DNA of 64,000 nt, taken from NCBI GenBank assembly GCA_947500505.1, contig CANMSL010000003.1, positions 186,001-250,000 on the forward strand, given 5' to 3'. Below are positions 1-8,668 of the stretch, piece after piece. The notes beneath the pieces were generated by a model. The model did not search any database. It saw nothing but the letters and a program-made list of their open reading frames with translations, and was not told the DNA's origin. The first letter of the stretch is position 1; every line of letters starts with the position of its first letter. The position numbers and the translations under genes were made by a program. Source of the stretch: an uncultured Aquimarina sp. (lineage in GTDB: Bacteria; Bacteroidota; Bacteroidia; Flavobacteriales; Flavobacteriaceae).

Positions 1-358
1 CAGCGACTGTTGTTGCCATTGCCAAATTTGAGTCATTTTCATAACGTGCATACCAGATAAAACAAGTACCTGCTCCTGCTCCGTCAAAATCCACCATTCC
101 GACAGCTTCTAATGTTGGCGGTGTTCCCAAAATGTTACCCATGTCATCAGTAATTACCCAGATACTATTTTCTCCAAAAGCATTGGAAGCATCTAGAGTA
201 ATTCCTGTTGCAAAATCGGGTTCACCATCTACATCAAATTCGAATGGACCGCCAGAAATAGTCCCTGCATTAACAACTGGTGTGTTGTCATCATCGTCAC
301 TACACGAAGTTGTGATTAATCCAATCACAAGCATTCCTATCATTAATTTTTTAAACAT
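1..358 (-). CDS. Secreted lipoprotein, N-terminal part only
   Basis: The reading frame opens at an ATG on the minus strand and continues without a stop to the window edge, so the C-terminus is missing (119 residues visible). The first residues form a lipoprotein signal peptide with lipobox TTSC (lipid Cys at residue 19), followed by an acidic SDDDDN stretch typical of Bacteroidota outer-membrane lipoproteins. The rest is rich in Gly, Asp and Thr and suggests a beta-sandwich, with no family motif I recognise. Function unknown. It is convergent with nothing here; a Crp/Fnr gene lies just upstream on the same strand. Confidence 0.75.
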   Translation of the reverse strand, partial: MFKKLMIGMLVIGLITTSCSDDDDNTPVVNAGTISGGPFEFDVDGEPDFATGITLDASNAFGENSIWVITDDMGNILGTPPTLEAVGMVDFDGAGAGTCFIWYARYENDSNLAMATTVA

Positions 359-431
359 TGCTTTTTGTTTTATGATTATTATACGGTAAAAGTATATTCA
401 TAAAACTTTTTAAAATGTTAGCTAGCTAACA

Positions 432-1100
432 CTAAGCAACATTTTTTAAACGAATTTCCTTTCGATTAAAATCAATTTGTTTTAATTCCTTTAATTCGTT
501 CATAATAATATTAAGTGTAGGCCGGGATGTGCCTATGAGATTAGCTATATCTCTTTGTGTATAGGGATGATGTATTACAGTATCTCCGGTATTGGGACAA
601 CAATATCCAAAATCTTCTTTGAGTTCATCAAAAAATTCCAATAGCCTGGTCTTAGTATCTTTAAATAACAACAACTGCAGTCTTCTTTCCAAGCGCTTAA
701 AACGTAGACCAATGAATTTATAAATTTTAAGACTAAAAGTTTGATTATCGCGCATTAGATCGTGCATCGTTTGCACTCCTATTGGACAAATTGAAGTCGA
801 ATTATCAATAGACTGTGCAAATTCTGTTCTTTTATCCTCACCCAAAATTGCTTTTTCGCCAAAAAGTTCTCCTCTGGTTAATATAGCTTTCACTACCTCT
901 TGACCGTCTTCAGAATAATATCCTATTTTTACTTTTCCATTTTCAATAAGATACACTTTGTTAGCAGAGTCTTTTTCAAAATAAATGTAATCACTTTTTC
1001 TATAAGCGTCAAAATCGTGATCTTTCTTATACTTTTTAAATTTATGAGGACACAATACCCTGAAGAGATTGGCATCCTCAAAAAACCAGATTGAACTCAT
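432..1100 (-). CDS. Crp/Fnr-family transcriptional regulator
   Basis: A 222-residue protein with the layout of Crp/Fnr regulators. An N-terminal cyclic-nucleotide-binding-like beta-roll spans about residues 20-140 (GKVKIGYYSEDGQEVV, GELFGEKAILG). A C-terminal winged helix-turn-helix spans about 150-215 (YTQRDIANLIGTSRPTLNIIMNELK, here read as helix-turn-helix plus recognition helix). The Fnr iron-sulfur Cys set is absent. The regulator's ligand and targets cannot be read from the sequence. It is monocistronic as far as seen, with the 1380-2450 metalloprotease upstream on the same strand behind a terminator. Confidence 0.88.
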   Translation of the reverse strand: MSSIWFFEDANLFRVLCPHKFKKYKKDHDFDAYRKSDYIYFEKDSANKVYLIENGKVKIGYYSEDGQEVVKAILTRGELFGEKAILGEDKRTEFAQSIDNSTSICPIGVQTMHDLMRDNQTFSLKIYKFIGLRFKRLERRLQLLLFKDTKTRLLEFFDELKEDFGYCCPNTGDTVIHHPYTQRDIANLIGTSRPTLNIIMNELKELKQIDFNRKEIRLKNVA

Positions 1101-1275
1101 GATGTTTGTGTGTTATAAGTTAGTTAGTTATTAAGTAATCAATTTATGTAGTAAAGTCGTAATCAATATGCAATCCTTACAACAAATTCAGTAAGTTTTT
1201 GCCGAATAACCGAATACTATTTTTATATATGATACTAACGGCTTTTTCTGGATATACTTTTTTAAATTTTTACAT

Positions 1276-1314
1276 TAAAAAAAACTCCCAAAAAATAGTT
1301 ATTGAGAGTTTTTA
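1276..1314 (-). terminator. Rho-independent terminator of the metalloprotease gene
   Basis: On the minus strand an AAAACTC / GAGTTTT stem with a long A/T-rich loop runs into a tract of eight T. It lies about 65 bases past the stop of the 1380-2450 gene and isolates that gene from the Crp/Fnr gene. Confidence 0.6.
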
Positions 1315-1379
1315 AAAAGAAATTTTATTTGCGTTTAAAATAATTCTTGACTTTCTTCTTTTGGTAAAATAGTATGCAG

Positions 1380-2450
1380 TTAGTTTTTCACAACACGAAA
1401 AGAAGAAATAATATCATTCCAGCCATATTGCTGAAGGCACTCTACACTAAAAGTAGCACTAGCAGCACGACCGCTAAAATCTTTATCAGCATAAATGATT
1501 ATTTTATATCCTTGTGCTACCCTAAAACTGGAAATATCGTCATTACGGGTTCCTCTGGCCAATAAATCGTTAAGATTATAATTTCCTAATCCGTAGGTTT
1601 GTGAACTTCCGGAAAATGGGCAGTGTCTATATACTGTGACAATATTTCCGTCGCCACCGCCGCCGTCTCCAGGATATAATGTACGTATTGCCACAAGATC
1701 AAAATTAGTAAACCCTTGCCAAGGTAATACGAAAGAATTCATAACAGAATTCGGGTCAGTGAGCGGAGTTCCAGGAATTACTGAACCACTAGTTTGATTT
1801 GTATGAAGTAAACCAAAATTATGTCCCATTTCGTGAACCATCGTAAATAATTTTCTTCCGGATTCCATTCCGTTGTATCTGGTATTGATCTCGATCCAAC
1901 TACCTACTCTTCTTGAAGAATTAGGCAATAATGCTCTTGCAACCCAGCTTTCATTAGAGAACCCGTTAAAAATACGAGAGTCTGCATTATCTCTATTGTT
2001 AGTAATAGAAATCCGTAATCCTGATCCATTAATTACATTATATTGAGCAACCGCACTATTGATTGCATCCTTCCAGGATTGAGACACATCGCTTTCAATA
2101 AAATAGGTGACATTTCGAGCATTATTAGCGCTAACGATATATGTGCCTCGACGTTGTTTATCATTTAATCCCGCATCTAATCCATCCCTTTTGATATAGT
2201 TCGCCACTTCGCTTTTAGAAATCAAAAGATCATTATCTATAATAAACATTTCATTTTCTTCATTAAACGTAATGGTGTTTCTCTCAAATCCGGAATTGAC
2301 TAAAAAGGTATAATATTTATTTAAATCCGAAGTTGGTTCAGCACTATCGTCCAGTTCTTCATTAGAACAGGAAACAAAAAGTGAGACTACAAATATTGTA
2401 GAAAATACTACAATGTTTTTTACAAAATTCTTGACGATTTGTGTTTTCAT
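1380..2450 (-). CDS. Secreted metzincin-like metalloprotease lipoprotein with C-terminal beta/gamma-crystallin domain
   Basis: A 356-residue protein in three parts. Residues 1-28 are a lipoprotein signal (LFVSC, lipid Cys 28). About 100-260 form a zinc metalloprotease with HEMGHNFGLLH at 206-216 (ligands H206, H210, H216, catalytic E207) and a probable Met-turn SVMNS near 235. After a Gly-rich linker (261-268), residues about 270-356 form a beta/gamma-crystallin-like Greek-key domain with two calcium-site motifs of the N/D-N/D-x-x-S/T-S type, NDDISS at 303-308 and NDIISS at 345-350. The protease part most resembles the M57 / dual-action HEIGH group; that assignment is an inference. Likely anchored on the outer membrane and acting on external protein. 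Confidence 0.85.
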   Translation of the reverse strand: MKTQIVKNFVKNIVVFSTIFVVSLFVSCSNEELDDSAEPTSDLNKYYTFLVNSGFERNTITFNEENEMFIIDNDLLISKSEVANYIKRDGLDAGLNDKQRRGTYIVSANNARNVTYFIESDVSQSWKDAINSAVAQYNVINGSGLRISITNNRDNADSRIFNGFSNESWVARALLPNSSRRVGSWIEINTRYNGMESGRKLFTMVHEMGHNFGLLHTNQTSGSVIPGTPLTDPNSVMNSFVLPWQGFTNFDLVAIRTLYPGDGGGGDGNIVTVYRHCPFSGSSQTYGLGNYNLNDLLARGTRNDDISSFRVAQGYKIIIYADKDFSGRAASATFSVECLQQYGWNDIISSFRVVKN

Positions 2451-2794
2451 ATGTATAAGTTTAGTTAATAAAGTTTGTGTGATTGAAATTTACAAGATCT
2501 TATTTTTATAAAAAAACTAATACGCTATACGGTTGAAGAATATAGCCAAACAACCTAAAATGATCGCTAATCGGCAAAATGATATCTAAACACGTTATTT
2601 TAATTAGATTACGTATTTATCTGCTCATAAAACTATATTTTGACTTATTTAGAACTATCATTAGAGGATGTCCAAACCCGTAATTAAAGTATTTATTCCT
2701 GGATCATTGGCGTACCGGCGGTTATTTTTAAGTAGAAAAACTTCTTTGAACAAGTTCAAAGAAGTTTTTATAATCTCCAGCAAGGTTGGTTCAT
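2451..2794. other. Intergenic gap between nadV and the metalloprotease
   Basis: A 344-base AT-rich gap. The only clear element is the nadV terminator hairpin at 2736-2769. The rest should contain the promoter of the metalloprotease, but no convincing -33/-7 pair could be fixed. No ORF of note. Confidence 0.6.
2736..2769 (-). terminator. Strong hairpin terminator after nadV
   Basis: A perfect inverted repeat with 16-base arms (AAAAACTTCTTTGAAC and its complement) and a 2-base loop, flanked by A and T runs so that it can act on either strand. It begins 26 bases past the nadV stop and marks the end of the NAD cluster. Confidence 0.85.
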
Positions 2795-4240
2795 CTACTC
2801 CAAAATTCTCTTTCGAATAGTAGACAAGCCTTCATCAATAATCAACTTTCCGTCTTTAAAAACGGTTTGAAGCAATCCTTCAGTTTCTTCTTTTGCTGTA
2901 CATTGATCTTTTAAAACAATTTGTCCATTAGACATATTCAGCTGCATCAATCCTTTTGCAGATTTTTTAGTTCCATCATCTGTGATAGGGTCTTTGAAAA
3001 TTTCTCTGCCTTCTCCGTTTACCTCAACATAAGTTGCCTTCATCGCAAAACCAAATGTATCTCTGGTATTATATTGATAGGTAAAACTTCCTATCCCTAG
3101 TACTACATTAGTTGATGCAAAACCCTTTTGCTTTAGGCGTTCACAAATCTGTGTAGCTCTATCCAAGGTAATACTATCTCCATATATAGCACCAATTTTT
3201 GGGTTTAACACTTTATAGCCTTGCTCATTTATGGTTCCTCCGAATTCATCCCAAAGTAATTCAATCACTCCTTTTGCGATAACCGGATCATTATGTTCGC
3301 AACCACAAATAATATCTACCGGATCACCAGAATCTGGTCTAATTACCAGTTTACCTTCACGCTGCAGGATTTCATTTTTTAACTTAGGAAGATATTCTGT
3401 CAATACTTTCCAAAGATCCCAAGTATCAGAAACTACAGATAATATTCCTGCAGGATAGGTTTCTAACAACCTTCTAAACGTACCAATCTCGTCATCTTTA
3501 CTACCAGCACACATAACACTATGTTCTGTGGCATTGACACTACCAATCACCAATTCTTTGGTAACATTGGCATTATAATACATCTCATATGCTTTTGTTA
3601 CCGGTAATGTATCACTTCCTGAAAAAGAAAGTGCGTGTCCCATACCACTCAGAATCGAAGATTCAGTGCCAGACATTCCCCTCATAGAGAAATCGTGACC
3701 TTGCCAAGTGACAAACTCCAGATTTTCTTTATCCGTTTCTTTGGCGTAATTGGTGAGTATTTTTTGATACTGTTTCGCGATAGTCGCAGATGTACACGGT
3801 TGCCAAATAATACTTGATAGTAAGGTTTCCAAATAATTTGTCAACCAGAAAAATTCAGGTTTTGTATTTACTAAAGTAAACATCGGCACTCTGATCGGTA
3901 CCTCTGTACCTTCAGGCAATGCTTTTATCTCAATCGGCAAATAGCCTAAATCATGTAATTCTGAAATGTGCTGAATATCATAATCGACACCTAAATAATG
4001 ATCTACATATTTTTTATATTCTGAAACAACTTCTTCTTTAGGAAGATTAAAGAAACTTTCATTAAATCTGTTGATCAAATATTCTTTTATAAAATATTGC
4101 AAACCAAAAAATACTACATTATCAATTCCTTCTATTCTGCTCTTTCTTGGTGTCCAATTAGAATACACTAAGGTAGTTCCATCTGGATATTGTTCTTTGT
4201 GACCTAATTTATAACCGTCTGTTAATAGTAGTGGATTCAT
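2795..4240 (-). CDS. nadV: Nicotinamide phosphoribosyltransferase (NAMPT / NadV)
   Basis: Joins nicotinamide to PRPP to give NMN, the rate-setting step of NAD salvage in the cytoplasm. The 481-residue length is that of NAMPT rather than the shorter PncB nicotinate enzyme. NAMPT signatures are present: HDFSMRGMSG at 182-191, GSDTLPV at 208-214, ATEHSVM with the phospho-acceptor His at 240, VSDTWDL at 270-276 and the phosphoribosyl loop RPDSGDP at 301-307. The gene is last in the NAD cluster, 97 bases after the secreted unknown and followed by a terminator. Its promoter carries an inverted repeat (4255-4273) over the -7 box that fits control by the nearby NrtR-type regulator. PRPP would come from the prs gene of the same cluster. 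Confidence 0.95.
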   Translation of the reverse strand: MNPLLLTDGYKLGHKEQYPDGTTLVYSNWTPRKSRIEGIDNVVFFGLQYFIKEYLINRFNESFFNLPKEEVVSEYKKYVDHYLGVDYDIQHISELHDLGYLPIEIKALPEGTEVPIRVPMFTLVNTKPEFFWLTNYLETLLSSIIWQPCTSATIAKQYQKILTNYAKETDKENLEFVTWQGHDFSMRGMSGTESSILSGMGHALSFSGSDTLPVTKAYEMYYNANVTKELVIGSVNATEHSVMCAGSKDDEIGTFRRLLETYPAGILSVVSDTWDLWKVLTEYLPKLKNEILQREGKLVIRPDSGDPVDIICGCEHNDPVIAKGVIELLWDEFGGTINEQGYKVLNPKIGAIYGDSITLDRATQICERLKQKGFASTNVVLGIGSFTYQYNTRDTFGFAMKATYVEVNGEGREIFKDPITDDGTKKSAKGLMQLNMSNGQIVLKDQCTAKEETEGLLQTVFKDGKLIIDEGLSTIRKRILE

Positions 4241-4250
4241 ATATGTTTAT

Positions 4251-4280
4251 TATTTTGCGTTAATTATACGCAAATATAGT
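4251..4280 (-). promoter_or_regulatory. nadV promoter with palindromic candidate NrtR operator
   Basis: On the minus strand a Bacteroidetes -7 box TATATTTG (plus-strand 4271-4278) is overlapped by the inverted repeat TTGCGT-N7-ACGCAA (4255-4273), whose outer bases extend the symmetry. The nadV start is 11 bases beyond. The same TAnnTTTGCGT string occurs at the prs and nrtR promoters. The site is seen; its use by NrtR is inferred. Confidence 0.65.
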
Positions 4281-4337
4281 TTTTATTTTGAAACTTAGAA
4301 AATATTTAAACCAATTTCTTTTGAATACCTATATAAA

Positions 4338-5492
4338 CTAGTCGTTTCGTGTGTTCTTTAAATACTCTTTAAACACCTTCTGAAAGCTACTAAGATCTAT
4401 ATCTTCTTTTTGAATTTTGCCACTGTCTTTATATTCTTCGTAATATGAGCCCTCTTCTTTCTCAAAAAAACGTATACCTTTTAGTATCTCATTATTCTCT
4501 CCTGTAATGATGTACCCTCTAAAAACTTCTGGTTCTTGTAGACGTTGCTTATCTTTCTGTTGTATTTCAACAGTTAGTGCCTCTATAAAAGCATCAAAAA
4601 AAGATTGCATATTCTTATTGGAAAAGATCTCTGGGTTATCAAAATAAATTTTTTGTATATCTATCAAATCTAACTTAGACGAATATTTTTTAAAACCACC
4701 TCTTCCAAAATTATATGTAGCATTATTTTGATCATATATAAACAATGTACAATTAGCTGGTAAACTTTCGATTTCTCCTTTTATATAATAATTAGAACCT
4801 ATTTTCTCTTCTCCAATATGATAGTTAGTTACCCAAGCCTGGTTTTTCTTAAATAATCGTATTTCTATATTTTCTCCGGCTGCTGCTATTGTTGGAGATC
4901 CAATAATAAGTGTATCAGAGACCAGCACCAAAGAAGTTCTCTGATAATAATGCATTGCAAATGCATCAATATGAAAAGCTGTAGTTTTTTGCTTTTCAAT
5001 TTTTCTTGAAATTATTCCTGAATCAAATTCCTCATACTCATACCCGTCTATTATTTTACCATTCTGATAAACGGATTTAATATTTAATTTTGGCTTATAC
5101 TTATTCTTGACATACTCATTATAATCTTCTTCATTCATTGCTTCTCCTTCTTTCTCCTGAAATCCGTCTATTCCAGCATTTTCTGCTCCTAAAGCCATTT
5201 GATAGACATCCAGAGAATATTGAAATCTAGCTTCTCCATTCTCATAATAGTCTACTCTGGGAAATTCATCATTTCCTTTCGAAAAATATCCGCTATACGG
5301 TTTACCATCTTTATAAAAGGCTTTATAAACTTTTTGTGGTTTCTCAACAATCAAAAAAGAATCATCCTCGATAAAATCGTCCATTTTTTGAGAGTTTATA
5401 GGGTTAGTAAGTAAAATAATGCATACTACAAGAAAAACAGCTTTAACGCTACTTTTGGTTGTGTATCCTAACGGAAATTTGACAACAATCAT
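4338..5492 (-). CDS. Secreted protein of unknown function
   Basis: A 384-residue protein that I do not recognise. Residues 17-34 are hydrophobic and end in INSQ, so an Sec signal peptide with a longish polar N-region is likely. The mature part opens with MORN-like phrases (YKAFYKDGKPYSGYFSKG, YYENGEARFQ), has a middle of mixed beta character, and ends in a charged helical tail. No transmembrane segment follows the signal. It lies between the phosphatase gene and nadV on the same strand with gaps of 76 and 97 bases, so it may be a passenger rather than a partner in the NAD cluster. Being exported, it is unlikely to act on cytoplasmic NAD. Confidence 0.75.
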   Translation of the reverse strand: MIVVKFPLGYTTKSSVKAVFLVVCIILLTNPINSQKMDDFIEDDSFLIVEKPQKVYKAFYKDGKPYSGYFSKGNDEFPRVDYYENGEARFQYSLDVYQMALGAENAGIDGFQEKEGEAMNEEDYNEYVKNKYKPKLNIKSVYQNGKIIDGYEYEEFDSGIISRKIEKQKTTAFHIDAFAMHYYQRTSLVLVSDTLIIGSPTIAAAGENIEIRLFKKNQAWVTNYHIGEEKIGSNYYIKGEIESLPANCTLFIYDQNNATYNFGRGGFKKYSSKLDLIDIQKIYFDNPEIFSNKNMQSFFDAFIEALTVEIQQKDKQRLQEPEVFRGYIITGENNEILKGIRFFEKEEGSYYEEYKDSGKIQKEDIDLSSFQKVFKEYLKNTRND

Positions 5493-5568
5493 TTATAGAA
5501 TTTTAGAATATAAAAATCGAAACTATTTTTCACAAAAAAAACCCTGTTTCCAGTTAAAATAGAAGGTG

Positions 5569-6303
5569 TTAATTTCGGCCTTTTTCATCGGGATACAAAG
5601 AAGGTAGAGGATCACTTTGCCAAAATTCTTTGGTATCGATATCTAATATGGTAAGTTTTCCGGTAAAAGCTGCTCCCGTATCAATATTCCAAAGGTTATA
5701 TGCTTTTATGGGCTCGCTAATTTTATAATCAGTAGTAGGTGTATGCCCAATATAGATTTCTTTATAGTGATTGAATCTTTTCGGAGAAGTAGGCACATCT
5801 TCCAGCGTTTCTTCTTCCACTTTATCAGCAAGTAAAGCCGCTTCCCATAAAGTTCTATCCCAGTAGTAATTGGATTCATATTCTTCTCTACCAACGCCGT
5901 GCATAGATGTAAATCCGGCATGAATGAAAAGTCTGATTTCTGAATCTATATAGTAATTCTGTAGGTCTTTAAAAAATTGCTTGTGCGAATCACTGGCTAA
6001 CAAACCGGATTGAATATAACTATCTATTGTTTCTTTTCCTCCATGAGCTAACCAAACTGGATTGGTAGCTCCTTTATCCAGCCATAAACCACACCATAAA
6101 TCGTGATTCCCTCTTATAAAAACACATGTATTAGATATAGAAAGATCTATTAATTTCTGAATTGTTTCTGCTGATTCACTCCACCCATCGACGTAATCCC
6201 CTAAGAAGATTAATTTATCTTCTGATGTTACTTTAGCTCTTTCTAATACTTGAATCAATGCTTTGAACCCTCCGTGGATGTCTCCGATTACTAGTGTTCT
6301 CAT
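5569..6303 (-). CDS. PPP-type metallophosphatase (calcineurin-like)
   Basis: A 244-residue dinuclear-metal phosphatase with the full PPP motif set: GDIHG at 7-11, GDYVDG at 35-40, GNHD at 65-68, then FIHAGF and IGHTPTT supplying the later His ligands. The form resembles bacterial serine/threonine phosphatases and the ApaH/PrpE-like and Pnkp-phosphatase group, so substrates could be phosphoproteins, dinucleoside polyphosphates or RNA 2',3' phosphates. The start ATG overlaps the TGA of the upstream oxygenase frame by 4 bases (ATGA), which implies translational coupling. Next to KptA, a nucleic-acid or nucleotide substrate is an attractive guess but not shown. Confidence 0.9.
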   Translation of the reverse strand: MRTLVIGDIHGGFKALIQVLERAKVTSEDKLIFLGDYVDGWSESAETIQKLIDLSISNTCVFIRGNHDLWCGLWLDKGATNPVWLAHGGKETIDSYIQSGLLASDSHKQFFKDLQNYYIDSEIRLFIHAGFTSMHGVGREEYESNYYWDRTLWEAALLADKVEEETLEDVPTSPKRFNHYKEIYIGHTPTTDYKISEPIKAYNLWNIDTGAAFTGKLTILDIDTKEFWQSDPLPSLYPDEKGRN

Positions 6304-6851
6304 ACTACCAATTTATACATTATATCAGTTCTTAGTACATATTTTGTTCCTGATATTATAGGTTTTCCTTCATGACGTAATGGATGATGAAATAACAAAG
6401 CATCTCCAAGTTTTGGAATTACAGTAATTCCATTCTCAAAATAGGTTTCTCCTCCTTCAAAATCATCGTTTAATTATATAAGAAATGAGAAGAAACTACA
6501 TTCCTTCTCATTTCGCTCATAACTACCATCTCGATGCATCTTAAAACGTTGCCCTTCTTCATATTTATAAATGCGAAACATTTCATTAAGATCATTAGCT
6601 TTATATCTTCCAAAGTCTAATTGCACATAAGGCTCTATTTTCTCCCATATTTTATCAGCTAGCAATTGATCCTTAAACATGATTCGTTGATTATTACGAA
6701 TTCCTTTGACTCTAATTTGCCTACCATCAATACTCACTTTTGCTTCTTCAAAGGAAACCTGTTCACCTTTTTCTATAAAATGATAACACATTTCCTTCGA
6801 AAGAAAGTTCTCGACTAAAAATATTTCTGGATGTAATTCAATTTTATTCAT
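6300..6851 (-). pseudogene. 2OG-Fe(II) oxygenase interrupted by an in-frame TAA
   Basis: Residues 1-125 read MNKIELHPEIFLVENFLS... through the iron-binding HxD pair (H106, D108 in KMHRDGSY) to SFLI, where a TAA (6476-6474) stops translation. The same frame then continues for 57 more codons (LNDDFEGGETYF..., HHPLRHEG, GTKYVLRTD) to TGA at 6302-6300, which overlaps the phosphatase start as ATGA. The distal iron ligand (H160) and the 2OG-binding Arg (R174) lie after the stop. In related prolyl-4-hydroxylase-like enzymes the broken position is usually Tyr in FLIYLN, so a single TAY-to-TAA change explains it. Either a fresh nonsense mutation, a base-call error, or readthrough. Confidence 0.85.
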
Positions 6852-6866
6852 ACTTATTATCTTTTT

Positions 6867-6898
6867 AGACCTAACAGGTTTTAAAACCTGTTAGGTCT
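6867..6898. repeat. Perfect 32-base palindrome
   Basis: Arms of 16 bases (AGACCTAACAGGTTTT and its exact complement) meet with no spacer, between kptA and the oxygenase gene. There is no T-run on the minus strand after it, so it is not a classic terminator for the operon. It looks like a flavobacterial dispersed palindromic element. Confidence 0.8.
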
Positions 6899-6904
6899 GG
6901 TGAA

Positions 6905-7453
6905 TTACTTTGTTTTAAACTCAATATACTCTGAAGCAACAGTATCTGTCAACCATACTCCGTTATCGGATTGATAAAACGCTATGCCATTTCGATACAT
7001 ATCACCAGATCTAACGGTTAATATAATGGGCACTCCTCTTCTGGAACCTACTCTCATTGCTGTTTCTAGTTCTTCGCTAAGATGTACGTGATGTCTGCTC
7101 ATTTTTAGCAAACCCTTTTTTCGTATATCTTCTCTGAACTTTCCTACTGTTCCGTGATATAAAAATTCTGGTGGCTGTATGGGTGTATACTCCAAATCAA
7201 CTTTTATGGAATGTCCTTGATTCGCTCTGATCTTGGTTTCATCTTCATTAAATGCAAAACGCTTTTTATCATTGGTGGCAACGACTTCTTTTAGCGTTTC
7301 TATGTTTAGTTGCTTACGATGAGCGTTTGCTTTACTTATTAATTCACCTACATCTGCCCAACCGTTTTCATCGAGATCTAATCCAATCTTTCCTGGATTG
7401 TGCCTTAGAATAAGGCTTAGAAACTTACTTATTTGTTTCGTATTTGTTTTCAT
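6905..7453 (-). CDS. kptA: RNA 2'-phosphotransferase (Tpt1/KptA)
   Basis: Removes the 2'-phosphate from RNA splice or repair junctions using NAD, giving nicotinamide and ADP-ribose 1'',2''-cyclic phosphate; some family members also ADP-ribosylate 5'-phosphorylated RNA or DNA ends. The 182 residues match the family length. Seen: ISKFLSLILRHNP with the R17-H18 pair, IRANQGHS at 75-82, YHGT at 99-102, HVHLS at 122-126 and VGSRRG at 135-140, covering the known Arg-His-Arg-Arg active-site pattern. It follows the ADP-ribosylglycohydrolase by 264 bases and precedes the oxygenase by about 50. It consumes NAD inside a cluster that makes NAD. Confidence 0.95.
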   Translation of the reverse strand: MKTNTKQISKFLSLILRHNPGKIGLDLDENGWADVGELISKANAHRKQLNIETLKEVVATNDKKRFAFNEDETKIRANQGHSIKVDLEYTPIQPPEFLYHGTVGKFREDIRKKGLLKMSRHHVHLSEELETAMRVGSRRGVPIILTVRSGDMYRNGIAFYQSDNGVWLTDTVASEYIEFKTK

Positions 7454-7717
7454 TTTTTATGTCATCGTTACTTTCTTTTTTCCATTGCCCAAAAAAGAAA
7501 CAAAAAAGTCTAGTCTTATGAAATTTCATCTAAAAATATTACTCTCTTCACTAAATTAAATTAAAACGCTTTTGTAGTGTTGTACGATTAGTTTTTATAG
7601 ATAAAAGCTTTTTTCTAAATAACATTCAACTACTCACAAATTTAATTTTACGTTTCGTTCACTTCATTTTTTACGTTGAAATTTCAGTAGGACGATGGAT
7701 TAACTTACTAGATAAAC

Positions 7718-8668
7718 TTATTGTTCTAAACTCTCATTAAACTTTTCTATTAAATCTTCTATATCCTCGAATCTGGCAAGTTGAAATTTCCAAGCTTCCG
7801 GAATAGTTTCATACCCAAAATACAAACCAGCTAACCCTCCTGTAATAGCAGCGGTAGTGTCTGTATCTTCTCCTAAGTTAATTGCTTTCAATACGGCTTC
7901 TTCATAAGATTCTGATGTTAATAAACACCAAAATGACGCTTCTAACGATCTAAGCACATAACCTGTTCCTTTGATATTAAACCGATCTTGCTTAGATATA
8001 TCATCTTCTAAAATTCTTGAAAACAAAGTGATTTCTTTTGGATTAAAATCATTTTCAATGGCAAAATCTAATATTGGTTTTTTTAATAATTTATAGGCCT
8101 CAAATTTATCTTTACCTTCCATAAGCAATAATGAGTACTCTACATATATAAAACATGAAAAAACAGATCGTAAATGCCCATGCGTAATAGACGAAACTCT
8201 TTTGACAATATCATATCGAACATTAACATCACTCTCGTTTTTTAGAAAATATACAAGCGGTAATATTCTCATCAGAGAACCATTACCATTCGAATATTCA
8301 TCTAGTCCGCCACATAGATCAGGTGTCATACCTCTTTTATATTGATAGATTGCATTTTTAGTTGTTATACCAATATCAAAAACAAATCCTTTAGGTGTCC
8401 AAAGATTCTCATAAAACCAAGCTGCAAATTTTGAAGCTATATCATTTAAATCGTATCCGTTACATAAACTATCCATCAGACAAAAAGTTAGTGAGCTATC
8501 ATCAGACCAAGTTCCTTCTGGTTGATTATGTGTACCATATCCAATCATATCACGAGCTGGTCTTTTATCCATTTGATCTCTATCCAAAAACTCATAAGGT
8601 ACTCCTAATGCATCACCAACTGCTACTCCAAATATTCCTCCTTTTATTTGTTCTAATAATTTTTTCAT
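7718..8668 (-). CDS. ADP-ribosylglycohydrolase family protein (DraG/ARH-like)
   Basis: Family members cleave ADP-ribose from Arg, Ser, or nucleic-acid and metabolite acceptors using two magnesium ions. The 316 residues show both metal sites: GTWSDDSSL at 53-60 and GEDTDTTAAITGG at 266-278, with the N-terminal KGGIFGVAVGDALGVP signature at 9-24. The true acceptor cannot be told from sequence. The start overlaps the stop of the deoxyribosyltransferase-like gene by 4 bases, so the two are co-translated. Beside KptA it could act on ADP-ribosylated RNA ends or on ADP-ribose cyclic phosphate; this is inference. Confidence 0.93.
   Translation of the reverse strand: MKKLLEQIKGGIFGVAVGDALGVPYEFLDRDQMDKRPARDMIGYGTHNQPEGTWSDDSSLTFCLMDSLCNGYDLNDIASKFAAWFYENLWTPKGFVFDIGITTKNAIYQYKRGMTPDLCGGLDEYSNGNGSLMRILPLVYFLKNESDVNVRYDIVKRVSSITHGHLRSVFSCFIYVEYSLLLMEGKDKFEAYKLLKKPILDFAIENDFNPKEITLFSRILEDDISKQDRFNIKGTGYVLRSLEASFWCLLTSESYEEAVLKAINLGEDTDTTAAITGGLAGLYFGYETIPEAWKFQLARFEDIEDLIEKFNESLEQ

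Noticed and set aside
1..389. Plus-strand 85-codon frame at the left edge
   Set aside because: It is antisense to the lipoprotein start, which has a clear lipobox and acidic linker on the minus strand.
2795..4240. Nicotinate phosphoribosyltransferase (PncB) as identity of the nadV gene
   Set aside because: Length and the HDFSMRGMSG, GSDTLPV and RPDSGDP motifs follow NAMPT rather than PncB.
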